Shown here: piece by piece, positions 1 through 5,593 of the stretch
How the letters are laid out: each line of letters opens with the position of its first letter
Numbering within the stretch: the stretch's first letter is position 1
Made by a program: the position numbers and the translations under genes
Source of the DNA: Oceanospirillaceae bacterium
GTDB lineage: Bacteria > Pseudomonadota > Gammaproteobacteria > Pseudomonadales > Balneatricaceae
Length of the DNA: 6,252 bases
Assembly (NCBI GenBank): GCA_003497765.1
Contig: DNNY01000195.1
Span: forward strand, 1-6,252
Direction of reading: 5' to 3'
The notes under the pieces: model-generated
Seen by the model: the letters and a program-made list of their open reading frames with translations, nothing else
Told to the model about the DNA's origin: nothing
Databases searched by the model: none

Positions 1-860
1 GTGATCATGGTGTCACAGAGGAAGGTGTTTCTGCTTTCCCACAATTTGTGACCGGTGAAATGATTAAGAATTTCTCGGCTGGTGGGGCGGCTATCAGTGT
101 CCTGGCTCAGCAGCAAGGCGCCGAATTTGAGGTCGTGAATGTGGGTACTGTAGTTGATTTGCCAGCCCTGAAGCATGTTGTTGATGCCACGGTGATGAAA
201 GGTACAGCTAATTTTGCTCACCAAGCTGCTATGTCCCCTGCACAACTCGCTGCAGCGCTAAAAGTAGGTAAAGAGGCAGCCGAACGTGCCCATCAAAAAG
301 GCGCCACAGTATTTATTGGTGGTGATATGGGTATTGGTAATACCAGTGCTGCTACGGCTTTATCAGCATGGGTATTAGATGATGATGCTAATAATCATGT
401 TGGCCCAGGTACCGGCTTGGATGCGGCTGGTGTTAGTCATAAAGGGCAGGTGATTGCTGCGGCCTTAGCAAAGCATAAGGCGGCTATGACATCACCTTTG
501 GCAGCCCTACAATATGTGGGTGGTCTCGAAATAGCCGCCTTGGTTGGCGCTTATGTGCGGTCTGCGCAATTGGGTATGGCAATCCTTGTGGATGGCTTTA
601 TTACCACTTCAGCGGCATTGATTGCAGCACAAATCCAACCGCAAATCACTAGTTGGATGTTTTTCTCTCATGCTTCGGCTGAGCCGGGTCATCAGGCCAT
701 GGTCAAGGCCCTAGGAGCTAAACCTATTTTAGATCTAGGTATGCGTTTAGGCGAGGGTAGTGGTGCGGGTGTTGCCTTGTCGATTTTAAAAAGTGCTTGT
801 GCGACCCATAACCATATGGCTACTTTTGCGGAAGCAGCCGTATCTGAGAAAAGTGCCTAA
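1..860 (+). CDS. cobT: CobT, nicotinate-nucleotide--dimethylbenzimidazole phosphoribosyltransferase, 5' partial
   Basis: This cytoplasmic enzyme transfers the phosphoribosyl group of nicotinate mononucleotide to 5,6-dimethylbenzimidazole, giving alpha-ribazole phosphate, the lower-ligand nucleotide of cobalamin. The frame is open from base 3 (first codons DHGVTEEGVSAFPQ, a CobT hallmark), so the GTG at base 48 is internal and not the start. About 285 residues are visible; the family is usually about 350, so roughly 65 N-terminal residues lie upstream. Visible motifs are GGDMGIGNTS (318-347), GPGTGLDAAGVSHK, VDGFITTSAAL, SHASAEPGH and the C-terminal RLGEGSGAG, whose Glu (753-755) matches the catalytic Glu317 of Salmonella CobT. 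The first motif has Asp (324-326) where I expect Glu174. CobT stops 3 bases before cobC, which supports one transcript. The family call is very secure. Confidence 0.96.
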   Translation, partial: DHGVTEEGVSAFPQFVTGEMIKNFSAGGAAISVLAQQQGAEFEVVNVGTVVDLPALKHVVDATVMKGTANFAHQAAMSPAQLAAALKVGKEAAERAHQKGATVFIGGDMGIGNTSAATALSAWVLDDDANNHVGPGTGLDAAGVSHKGQVIAAALAKHKAAMTSPLAALQYVGGLEIAALVGAYVRSAQLGMAILVDGFITTSAALIAAQIQPQITSWMFFSHASAEPGHQAMVKALGAKPILDLGMRLGEGSGAGVALSILKSACATHNHMATFAEAAVSEKSA

Positions 861-863
861 GTA

Positions 864-1478
864 ATGACTATTTCCTTGCGTGTCAGTTTGTTGCGACATG
901 GTCATACGACTAGCGGTCCCGTATATCGTGGACGCGTGGATGTGCCCCTGTCAGACAAAGGTTGGCAACAAATGCAAGACGCCATGCAAGGTTTACAGCC
1001 TGATATGTTGGTTACCTCCCCCCTCCAGCGGTGTGCTGATTTTGCGCAGAGCTTGGATATTCCCGTTATCACTGACGAGCGTTTTTTGGAAATGGACTTT
1101 GGTGCTTGGGATGGGGTAGATCGTGATCAAGTATGGCAACAAGATCAAGCTGCTGTGGAGGCTTTTTGGGCTAACCCTATGGACGTTTCGCCACCCGGTG
1201 GTGAAAACCTTGCGCAAGTGCAGGCACGGGCCATGGCGGCTTTACATGAGCATATTGAAACGGCTATAGATCAAGCAAAGACGCATTTGCTTATCGTCAG
1301 TCATGGTGGTGTTATTCGTTGTTTGCTGGGTAAGCTCCTGCATATGTCGAGTCAGGGCTTGTTTCATTTATACCTGCCATATGCTGGCCTGGCGCATCTT
1401 AAGGTGGATACATTTCAGCCCCACGAGATGGATCAACAGGGATATCATATTAGTTTGGATTTGGGGAAACAAAACTAA
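864..1478 (+). CDS. cobC: CobC, alpha-ribazole-5'-phosphate phosphatase (histidine phosphatase family)
   Basis: This 204-residue protein belongs to the phosphoglycerate-mutase-like histidine phosphatases. The sequence shows the phospho-acceptor motif LLRHGH (His12), the TSPLQRC segment (Arg56), a probable acid/base Glu in FLEMDFGAWDG (Glu76), PPGGEN (110-114) and the second active-site histidine in SHGGVIR (His147). Motifs alone cannot separate CobC from other phosphatases of this fold. Its position between cobT and cobS, at close to CobC's usual length, makes dephosphorylation of alpha-ribazole phosphate the best call. The ATG at 864 lies just after the cobT TAA, has only a weak ribosome-binding sequence and probably relies on translational coupling. 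The stop overlaps the cobS start by one base. Confidence 0.9.
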   Translation: MTISLRVSLLRHGHTTSGPVYRGRVDVPLSDKGWQQMQDAMQGLQPDMLVTSPLQRCADFAQSLDIPVITDERFLEMDFGAWDGVDRDQVWQQDQAAVEAFWANPMDVSPPGGENLAQVQARAMAALHEHIETAIDQAKTHLLIVSHGGVIRCLLGKLLHMSSQGLFHLYLPYAGLAHLKVDTFQPHEMDQQGYHISLDLGKQN

Positions 1479-2263
1479 TGGGGTTACGTGATTGGTGGCA
1501 TAGCTTTTTGGTAAGTATGCAGTTTCTTACCAGTATTCCTGTACATAAATGGTTTGCCGTTGCCCGCACGATGCCAAGCAGTAAAGTGGCTGGCAACGCA
1601 CTCTTATTTTACCCTTTAACGGGCCTTATTTTAGGTGCTTTGCTATTCGGTCTGGCAAGTTTGCTGTGGCGTTGGCAAATCGATATCAGTGCGCCATTAC
1701 AGGCTGGTTTACTACTGGTATTTTGGGTGCTGTTGACTGGCGCTCTCCATTTAGATGGCCTTGCTGATAGTGCTGATGCTTGGCTAGGTGGCTTAGGAGA
1801 TCAAGAACGCACTCTGGCCATAATGAAAGACCCTACCAGTGGCCCTGTAGCAATAGTAGTACTGGTGTTGCTGGTGTTAATAAAGTGGTTATTGCTGACT
1901 GAGTTGATTACTGCCAAGCTACTGTTACCCCTAATTTTTGTGCCGGTACTAGCGCGTTTACAGGTTATGGTATTAGTTATCTATACCCCCTATGTGCGAG
2001 GCAAAGGTATGGGTAGTGATTTAAAAAATCAGCCTCAAGCTTGGGGTTTGTGGTTACAATTGCTAGCTATTGTATTGGCTTTGGCCAGTTTGCAATATTG
2101 GCTCTATATGGGCCTAGTGGTCGTAGCTCTATTGGTAGGTTGGTATTGGCGTTATTTGATGTTACGGCGTTTACAAGGATGGACCGGTGATACAGCGGGT
2201 GCCAGCATTGAGCTAACCGAAGGCGTGTTATTGTTTGCTATTGTGGTTTTATTCGCTATTTAA
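1478..2263 (+). CDS. cobS: CobS, adenosylcobinamide-GDP ribazoletransferase (cobalamin synthase)
   Basis: This integral inner-membrane protein of 261 residues joins adenosylcobinamide-GDP to alpha-ribazole (or its phosphate), the last assembly step of the nucleotide loop. Diagnostic features in order are the N-terminal SMQFLTSIPV, the acidic metal-binding motif HLDGLADSADAWLGG (91-105), MKDPTSGP (116-123) and the C-terminal GWTGDTAGASIELTE (234-248). Hydrophobic stretches at about 42-62, 75-90, 123-145, 147-170, 190-208, 211-226 and 248-261 are likely membrane segments. The start ATG shares a base with the cobC stop (TAATG, 1476-1480). A GGGG run at 1463-1466 is a distant Shine-Dalgarno candidate. 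Length and motifs are typical, with nothing broken. It is the last gene of the cob cluster here, and the cluster's own regulatory region lies outside the window. Confidence 0.96.
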   Translation: MGLRDWWHSFLVSMQFLTSIPVHKWFAVARTMPSSKVAGNALLFYPLTGLILGALLFGLASLLWRWQIDISAPLQAGLLLVFWVLLTGALHLDGLADSADAWLGGLGDQERTLAIMKDPTSGPVAIVVLVLLVLIKWLLLTELITAKLLLPLIFVPVLARLQVMVLVIYTPYVRGKGMGSDLKNQPQAWGLWLQLLAIVLALASLQYWLYMGLVVVALLVGWYWRYLMLRRLQGWTGDTAGASIELTEGVLLFAIVVLFAI

Positions 2264-2323
2264 TCCAGCAACTTTAGTTTTATTCATTTTGCTGTAAAAG
2301 CTTTCACCCAGATCCTGCTTGGT

Positions 2324-2356
2324 AATTGGCATAATGGCTTCCAATTTATAATTTGG
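2324..2356 (+). repeat. Overlapping, mutually exclusive inverted repeats in the metF leader
   Basis: The segment 2341-2346 (CCAATT) is an exact complement of the upstream AATTGG (2324-2329). It also forms the left arm of the imperfect palindrome CCAATTTATAATTTGG (2341-2356), in which 14 of 16 positions are symmetric. The right arm of that palindrome runs into the GGAG ribosome-binding site. The two pairings cannot form together. Whether this is an operator, an RNA structure or chance cannot be settled from one sequence. Confidence 0.4.
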
Positions 2357-2358
2357 AG
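2355..2358 (+). promoter_or_regulatory. metF ribosome-binding site
   Basis: GGAG lies five bases before the ATG at 2364 and fixes the metF start. It overlaps the right arm of the palindrome 2341-2356, so it could be partly hidden if the leader folds. Confidence 0.7.
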
Positions 2359-2363
2359 TCAGC

Positions 2364-3209
2364 ATGCAAGTTTCGTTTGAATTTTTTCCTCCCCGTGATA
2401 ATGCTGGGCAAAGTTCTCTGGATAATGCTGTACAACAATTACAAGTTTGGCAGCCTCAGTTTGCATCCATGACCTATGGTGCTGGCGGAACTAGCCAGCA
2501 GGAAAGCTTTGCTGGTGCACAAAAATTGTTAGCTCGAGATCTGGCGACAGCATCCCATATAACCTGTGTGGGTGCTGACCGCGAGACTGTGCAAGCTACG
2601 GCCAAGCAGTTTGTTGCCCAAGGCGTGGATCATTTTGTAGCGCTAAGAGGCGATAGCCCTGATGGGCCTTATGTGCCTCATCCCCAGGGCTATGCCTATG
2701 CCAATGATTTAGTCGCTGGTTTGCGGGAATGGTTTACGGGCACTATTTCCGTGGCCGCTTATCCAGAAATTCACCCCCAAGCTTTATCTGGAGCAAAGGA
2801 TTTGGCCTTCCTGAAGGCGAAAATGGATGCCGGTGCTGATCAGATTATTACGCAATATTGTTACAATACGGATACACTCTTGGCCTTTGCCGAGAACTTG
2901 CAAAAAGTAGGTATTACCCAGCCACTTTTAGTGGGGATTATGCCCATTCATGATATTGCTGCTGTGCAACGATTTTCGGCTCGTTGTGGTGCTACTGTTC
3001 CACAGTCTATTGGGGATCGTTTTGCTGCTCTGGAGCAGACCCAAGATAAGGTTAAATTAGCTATTGATATTGCCGTTGAACAATGTCGTCAGCTTATGGA
3101 GAATGGCCTTGATCAATTTCACTTTTATACTCTCAATCGTAGTACTTTGACGGCTGGAGTTTTAGCTACTCTTGAACAACCGCCAGTTAATATGGCTTTA
3201 AGTGCTTAA
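2364..3209 (+). CDS. metF: MetF, 5,10-methylenetetrahydrofolate reductase
   Basis: This cytoplasmic flavoprotein reduces 5,10-methylene-THF to 5-methyl-THF, the methyl donor for methionine synthesis. The 281-residue TIM-barrel protein is slightly shorter than E. coli MetF (296). Matching motifs are SFEFFPPR (4-11, with the catalytic Glu6 equivalent to E. coli Glu28), MTYGAGGTS (36-44), HITCVG (65-70), ALRGD (93-97, with the flavin-site Asp), SVAAYPEIHP (129-138), MDAGADQIITQ (154-164) and FHFYTLNRS (252-260). TQYCYN at 163-168 replaces the TQFFFD of E. coli and is probably subfamily variation. The start is supported by GGAG five bases upstream. It sits alone between two spacers and is most likely its own transcription unit. 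B12-dependent methionine synthase would link it to the cob genes, but that gene is not in view. Confidence 0.96.
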   Translation: MQVSFEFFPPRDNAGQSSLDNAVQQLQVWQPQFASMTYGAGGTSQQESFAGAQKLLARDLATASHITCVGADRETVQATAKQFVAQGVDHFVALRGDSPDGPYVPHPQGYAYANDLVAGLREWFTGTISVAAYPEIHPQALSGAKDLAFLKAKMDAGADQIITQYCYNTDTLLAFAENLQKVGITQPLLVGIMPIHDIAAVQRFSARCGATVPQSIGDRFAALEQTQDKVKLAIDIAVEQCRQLMENGLDQFHFYTLNRSTLTAGVLATLEQPPVNMALSA

Positions 3210-3222
3210 GATAAAAATATTT

Positions 3223-3234
3223 GCTGTGCACAGC
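3223..3234. repeat. Perfect 12-bp palindrome downstream of metF
   Basis: GCTGTGCACAGC is fully self-complementary. As RNA it could make only a 4-bp stem with a UGCA loop, followed by UGAUUUUG, so it is at best a feeble terminator. As DNA it is a plausible dimeric-protein site. Its half, CTGTGCA (3224-3230), recurs exactly 40 bp downstream at 3264-3270, over the candidate -35 region. Confidence 0.5.
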
Positions 3235-3291
3235 TGATTTTGTCGTTCTGGTCAGTTATTGATCTGTGCAAAGGACCTAGCCCACAGGTAT

Positions 3292-3329
3292 AATGCCCAA
3301 CATTGTAGGCAATTTAGTCATAGGGCATT
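3292..3329. repeat. 7-bp inverted repeat spanning the queC -10 box and ribosome-binding site
   Basis: AATGCCC (3292-3298) and GGGCATT (3323-3329) are exact complements, 31 bp apart centre to centre. The left arm shares the last bases of TATAAT and the right arm contains the GGG of the Shine-Dalgarno. A small inner hairpin, ATTG-TAGG-CAAT (3302-3313), lies between them. A transcript starting near 3301 would lack the left arm, so the long stem could form only in readthrough RNA from metF, or the repeat acts as DNA. Confidence 0.45.
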
Positions 3330-3330
3330 T

Positions 3331-4008
3331 ATGCAATCCAAACAATCTGCGCCAGCGAAAGCGGTAGTTATTTATTCTGGCGGTATGGACTCTTTTACTG
3401 TGCTACATTTGGCCAAGCAGCAGGGCTTTGATGTGCATGCGCTATCCTTTGACTATGGTCAGCGACACAATAAAGAACTGGCGGTGGCTGCCGCCGTTTG
3501 CCAGCAGGAAAATATTCCCCATAAAGTGGTCGACATAACGGCTATTAATCAGCTTCTTCAGGGCTCTTCTTTGACATCCAAGGATATTGATATTCCTACG
3601 GGGGATTATGCCGATGCTAATATGAAATCGACTGTGGTGCCTAATCGCAATATGATTTTACTATCCTTGGCTATTGGTTATGCGGTTTCCCTACAGGCTG
3701 ATAAGGTGTTTTATGGCGCTCATTCTGGTGATCATGATATTTATCCCGATTGCCGCCCTGAATTTGTTGATGCTATAAATAGTGTGTCCGCCTTGGCTAA
3801 CTACGAACCTATTGAAATCGTTAGCCCATTCCTACATGACAGCAAGTTAACTATTCTTAAGACTGGTCTTGATATGGGCTTGGATTATGCCAATACCTGG
3901 ACCTGTTATCAGGGCCTAGAAAAAGCCTGTGGCAAGTGTGGCTCTTGCATCGAGCGCCTAGGTGCCTTTGCCGCTTTGGGCCTAACAGATCCAATAGCTT
4001 ATTACTAA
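3331..4008 (+). CDS. queC: QueC, 7-cyano-7-deazaguanine (preQ0) synthase
   Basis: QueC converts 7-carboxy-7-deazaguanine to preQ0 using ATP and ammonia, in queuosine biosynthesis. From the ATG at 3331 the protein has 225 residues, the usual family length. The ATP PP-loop SGGMDS is at 16-21. DYGQRH (41-46) and VPNRN (103-107) are family motifs. A C-terminal zinc site is formed by Cys192, Cys200, Cys203 and Cys206 (TWTCYQG and CGKCGSC). The segment [17 protein letters not shown] differs from the GVNAVDYSGYPDC form of E. coli. An upstream in-frame TTG at 3259 would add 24 residues, but these lie across the promoter and carry no family sequence, whereas AGGG sits five bases before the chosen ATG. 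It heads the queC-queE-queD unit. Confidence 0.95.
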   Translation: MQSKQSAPAKAVVIYSGGMDSFTVLHLAKQQGFDVHALSFDYGQRHNKELAVAAAVCQQENIPHKVVDITAINQLLQGSSLTSKDIDIPTGDYADANMKSTVVPNRNMILLSLAIGYAVSLQADKVFYGAHSGDHDIYPDCRPEFVDAINSVSALANYEPIEIVSPFLHDSKLTILKTGLDMGLDYANTWTCYQGLEKACGKCGSCIERLGAFAALGLTDPIAYY

Positions 4009-4017
4009 GTGACTGGT

Positions 4018-4680
4018 ATGTTAAAACCTATGTATTCGGTTAAAGAAATATTCTATACCTTGCAAGGCGAAGGCCGTCATGCTGGGCGTCCAGCTGTTTT
4101 TTGCCGCTTTGCTGGGTGTAATTTATGGACCGGTAGTGAAGTCAGGCGCGCCTCCAGTTTATGTAATTTCTGTGACACAGATTTTGTTGGTGTGGATGGT
4201 CATTGTGGTGGTCGTTATAACACTGCCGCCGAATTGGTAGAAGTCATTGAACAACAATGGCCTGAGGGCATGCCAGGGCATCCATTAGTAGTATTAACAG
4301 GTGGCGAACCCATGTTACAGCTTGATGAAGCTTTGATTAATGCCTTGCACGATGAGGGTTTTGAGATAGCTTTGGAAACCAATGGCACTATTCCCGTGCC
4401 AGAGAGCGTGGATTGGATTTGTGTTAGTCCCAAAGGTGAAGCCAAGTTGTTGCAAACCAGCGGTCAAGAACTAAAATTAGTTTACCCACAGCATCAAGCC
4501 ATGCCAGAGCAGTTTTCGCATTTGGATTTTGACCATTTTTACTTACAACCCATGGATACTTCTTATATAGCTACATCCAGTGATGATGGTGACTATGTAC
4601 AACAGGCCATTGAGTATTGTTTGCTGCACCCACAATGGCACCTAAGTTTACAAACCCATAAAATTACCGGGATTCTGTAA
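4018..4680 (+). CDS. queE: QueE, 7-carboxy-7-deazaguanine synthase (radical SAM)
   Basis: QueE is a radical-SAM enzyme that contracts the ring of 6-carboxy-tetrahydropterin to 7-carboxy-7-deazaguanine. The N-terminal [14 protein letters not shown] substrate-binding segment and [10 protein letters not shown] are clear. The [4Fe-4S] cysteines follow a CX14CX2C spacing (C at 4117-4119, then CNFC at 4162-4173) instead of the common CX3CX2C. Other motifs are TGGEP (4297-4311), ETNGT (4375-4389), SPKG and LQPMD. The protein has 220 residues from the ATG at 4018. A GTG at 4009, directly after the queC stop, or an ATG at 4030, are equally possible starts; none has a strong Shine-Dalgarno, and many homologues begin at the MYSV position (4030). 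Its stop overlaps the queD start (TAATG). Confidence 0.94.
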   Translation: MLKPMYSVKEIFYTLQGEGRHAGRPAVFCRFAGCNLWTGSEVRRASSLCNFCDTDFVGVDGHCGGRYNTAAELVEVIEQQWPEGMPGHPLVVLTGGEPMLQLDEALINALHDEGFEIALETNGTIPVPESVDWICVSPKGEAKLLQTSGQELKLVYPQHQAMPEQFSHLDFDHFYLQPMDTSYIATSSDDGDYVQQAIEYCLLHPQWHLSLQTHKITGIL

Positions 4681-5039
4681 TGGAAATTTATAAAGATTTT
4701 AGCTTTGATTCGGCCCATAGGCTGCCCAATGTCCCAGATGGCCACAAGTGCGGACGTTTGCATGGGCATACTTTTCAACTACGTATAGTTGTGTCGGGTC
4801 CGGTGGGTGAGAAAACAGGTTGGATTATGGATTTTGGCGATATAAAGGCCGCTTTTCGCCCTTTGTATGAGCGTTTGGATCACAACTATCTAAATGAAAT
4901 TGATGGTTTAGAAAACCCCACATCAGAAGTATTGGTCAAGTGGATTTGGCAACAATTAAAGCCAGTATTACCGCAACTTGTGCGCTTAGAAATTAAAGAA
5001 ACCTGCACCTCTGGTTGTGTATACATAGGAGACGACTAA
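4680..5039 (+). CDS. queD: QueD, 6-carboxy-5,6,7,8-tetrahydropterin synthase
   Basis: QueD, a relative of 6-pyruvoyl-tetrahydropterin synthase, turns 7,8-dihydroneopterin triphosphate into 6-carboxy-tetrahydropterin, the substrate of QueE. All expected elements of the 119-residue protein are present: FDSAHRL (zinc ligand His13), catalytic Cys24 in [10 protein letters not shown] (zinc ligands His28 and His30), WIMDFGDIK, the Asp67-His68 pair in [21 protein letters not shown] and the substrate-binding Glu107 in KETCTSG. The length is standard. The ATG overlaps the queE stop by one base (4678-4682), so translation is likely coupled. With queC and queE it forms the complete route to preQ0 from dihydroneopterin triphosphate; the earlier enzyme FolE and the later QueF, Tgt, QueA and QueG are not in the window. 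Confidence 0.96.
   Translation: MEIYKDFSFDSAHRLPNVPDGHKCGRLHGHTFQLRIVVSGPVGEKTGWIMDFGDIKAAFRPLYERLDHNYLNEIDGLENPTSEVLVKWIWQQLKPVLPQLVRLEIKETCTSGCVYIGDD
5027..5031 (+). promoter_or_regulatory. Strong ribosome-binding site for a TTG start, inside queD
   Basis: AGGAG lies within the last codons of queD, nine bases before the TTG at 5041. It is the best Shine-Dalgarno match among the genes here and supports the unusual start codon. The downstream frame has an in-frame TAG at 5026-5028, so no upstream ATG or GTG start is available. Confidence 0.65.
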
Positions 5040-5040
5040 G

Positions 5041-5484
5041 TTGGCAAGTGCAGCCATTGATGGCTTAGATGCCGAAGCAATTAATGCTATTCGGCAGGAT
5101 TGTCAGCGTATCGCTATTGTGGGTTTGTCGCCCAAGCCTTGGCGTGATAGCTTTCGAGTTGCTCAATATTTGCTCGATGCTGGTTATGAGGTGATACCGG
5201 TTCATCCCATGCATAAAGAAATTCTGGGCTTAACCTGTTATCCCAATTTGGCGGCAATACCTGGCGCTATCGATATGGTGGATTGCTTTCGTGCCAGTGA
5301 AACTATGCCCAGCTTAGCTGACGAGGTGATTGCCAAGGGTGCTAAAGTGATGTGGATGCAATTGGGCATTAGCCATGAAGCAGCCGCAGCTAAAGCACGT
5401 GCGGCTGGTATAACCGTGGTTATGGATCGTTGCCCGAAGATTGAATATCCACGCTTACAGCAATTAAATCCAGACCATCAATAA
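5041..5484 (+). CDS. CoA-binding domain protein (YccU-like), TTG start
   Basis: This 147-residue soluble protein has a single Rossmann-like CoA-binding domain of the CoA_binding_2 (succinyl-CoA-ligase alpha) type, as in E. coli YccU (137 residues). The nucleotide-binding motif IAIVGLSPKPWRDSFRVAQYL spans residues 24-44 and is followed by VIPVHP (51-56), DMVDCFR (78-84), WMQLGI (105-110) and the C-terminal VMDRCPKIEYPRL (127-139). No catalytic domain is attached and no enzymatic activity is established for the family as far as I know. It starts one base after the queD stop, with the AGGAG site inside queD, so it is almost certainly co-transcribed with the que genes. Whether it has any role in queuosine metabolism is unknown. 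I see no signal peptide or membrane segment. Confidence 0.9.
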   Translation: MASAAIDGLDAEAINAIRQDCQRIAIVGLSPKPWRDSFRVAQYLLDAGYEVIPVHPMHKEILGLTCYPNLAAIPGAIDMVDCFRASETMPSLADEVIAKGAKVMWMQLGISHEAAAAKARAAGITVVMDRCPKIEYPRLQQLNPDHQ

Positions 5485-5593
5485 GCAATTTACAAGGTCA
5501 CTAATAGATAACTTTTCTACCTACAATGGGTTCAGAACTATCTTCATGGTCTTGCATTCGGTATAATTGCGCGCTTCATTTCTAGGTGTATCT
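5485..5593 (+). promoter_or_regulatory. prfB promoter region (-10 TATAAT at 5562-5567)
   Basis: A perfect TATAAT at 5562-5567 is followed by a GC-rich discriminator (TGCGCGC), predicting a start near 5574 and a leader of about 20 bases. No good -35 is visible at 16-18 bp; TCTTCA (5541-5546) at 15 bp is the best match. AGGTG at 5584-5588 is the prfB ribosome-binding site, five bases before the ATG. A bulged inverted repeat (AGATA at 5506-5510 with TATCT at 5539-5543, plus inner TTCT/AGAA) has no following U-tract, so I do not call it a terminator. Confidence 0.45.

Larger units (their letters stand above)
2264..2363 (+). promoter_or_regulatory. metF upstream region with candidate extended -10 promoter
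   Basis: This 100-bp gap separates cobS from metF. A TGG-CATAAT sequence (2327-2335) reads as an extended -10 box, with initiation predicted near 2342 and a leader of about 20 bases. No good -35 lies 16-18 bp upstream. A perfect TATAAT at 2347-2352, with TTGGCA (2326-2331) 15 bp upstream, is the alternative, but it would start transcription next to the Shine-Dalgarno and leave almost no leader. No clear intrinsic terminator follows cobS: the CAGCAA/TTGCTG repeat (2266-2271 with 2289-2294) has a 17-base loop and no U-tract. Readthrough from the cob genes is therefore possible. Confidence 0.35.
3210..3330 (+). promoter_or_regulatory. Spacer with queC operon promoter (-10 TATAAT at 3289-3294)
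   Basis: A perfect TATAAT lies at 3289-3294, with a weak -35 candidate TGTGCA at 3265-3270 and an 18-bp spacer. Transcription would begin near 3301, giving a leader of about 30 bases. The discriminator after the -10 is GC-rich (GCCC). AGGG at 3322-3325 is a Shine-Dalgarno placed five bases before the ATG at 3331. No preQ1 riboswitch is recognisable: the A-rich tail that pairs back into the loop is missing, and the leader is short. Confidence 0.5.

Noticed and set aside
993..1217. Minus-strand reading frame of 74 codons inside cobC
   Set aside because: The + strand carries clear phosphatase motifs over the same bases; the antisense product has no features.
1823..1846. CobS MKDPTSGP motif as a defective catalytic site
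   Set aside because: It differs from the enterobacterial MKDSRIG form, but the Asp is kept and I recall similar MKDP-x-x-GP forms in other gammaproteobacteria.
2266..2294. Intrinsic terminator after cobS
   Set aside because: Six-base arms with a 17-base loop, AT-rich, and no U-tract after the stem.
2264..2363. SAH, SAM or cobalamin riboswitch before metF
   Set aside because: The 100-bp gap shows none of the conserved cores and the likely leader is only about 20 bases.
3259..3330. N-terminal extension of QueC from a TTG at 3259
   Set aside because: The extra 24 residues have no family similarity and overlap the promoter box; the ATG at 3331 has a Shine-Dalgarno at the right distance and gives the normal length.
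3273..3330. preQ1 riboswitch upstream of queC
   Set aside because: ACCT/AGGT with a CTAGC-like loop hints at the class I stem, but the A-rich tail that should pair back is absent and the -10 box lies inside the segment.
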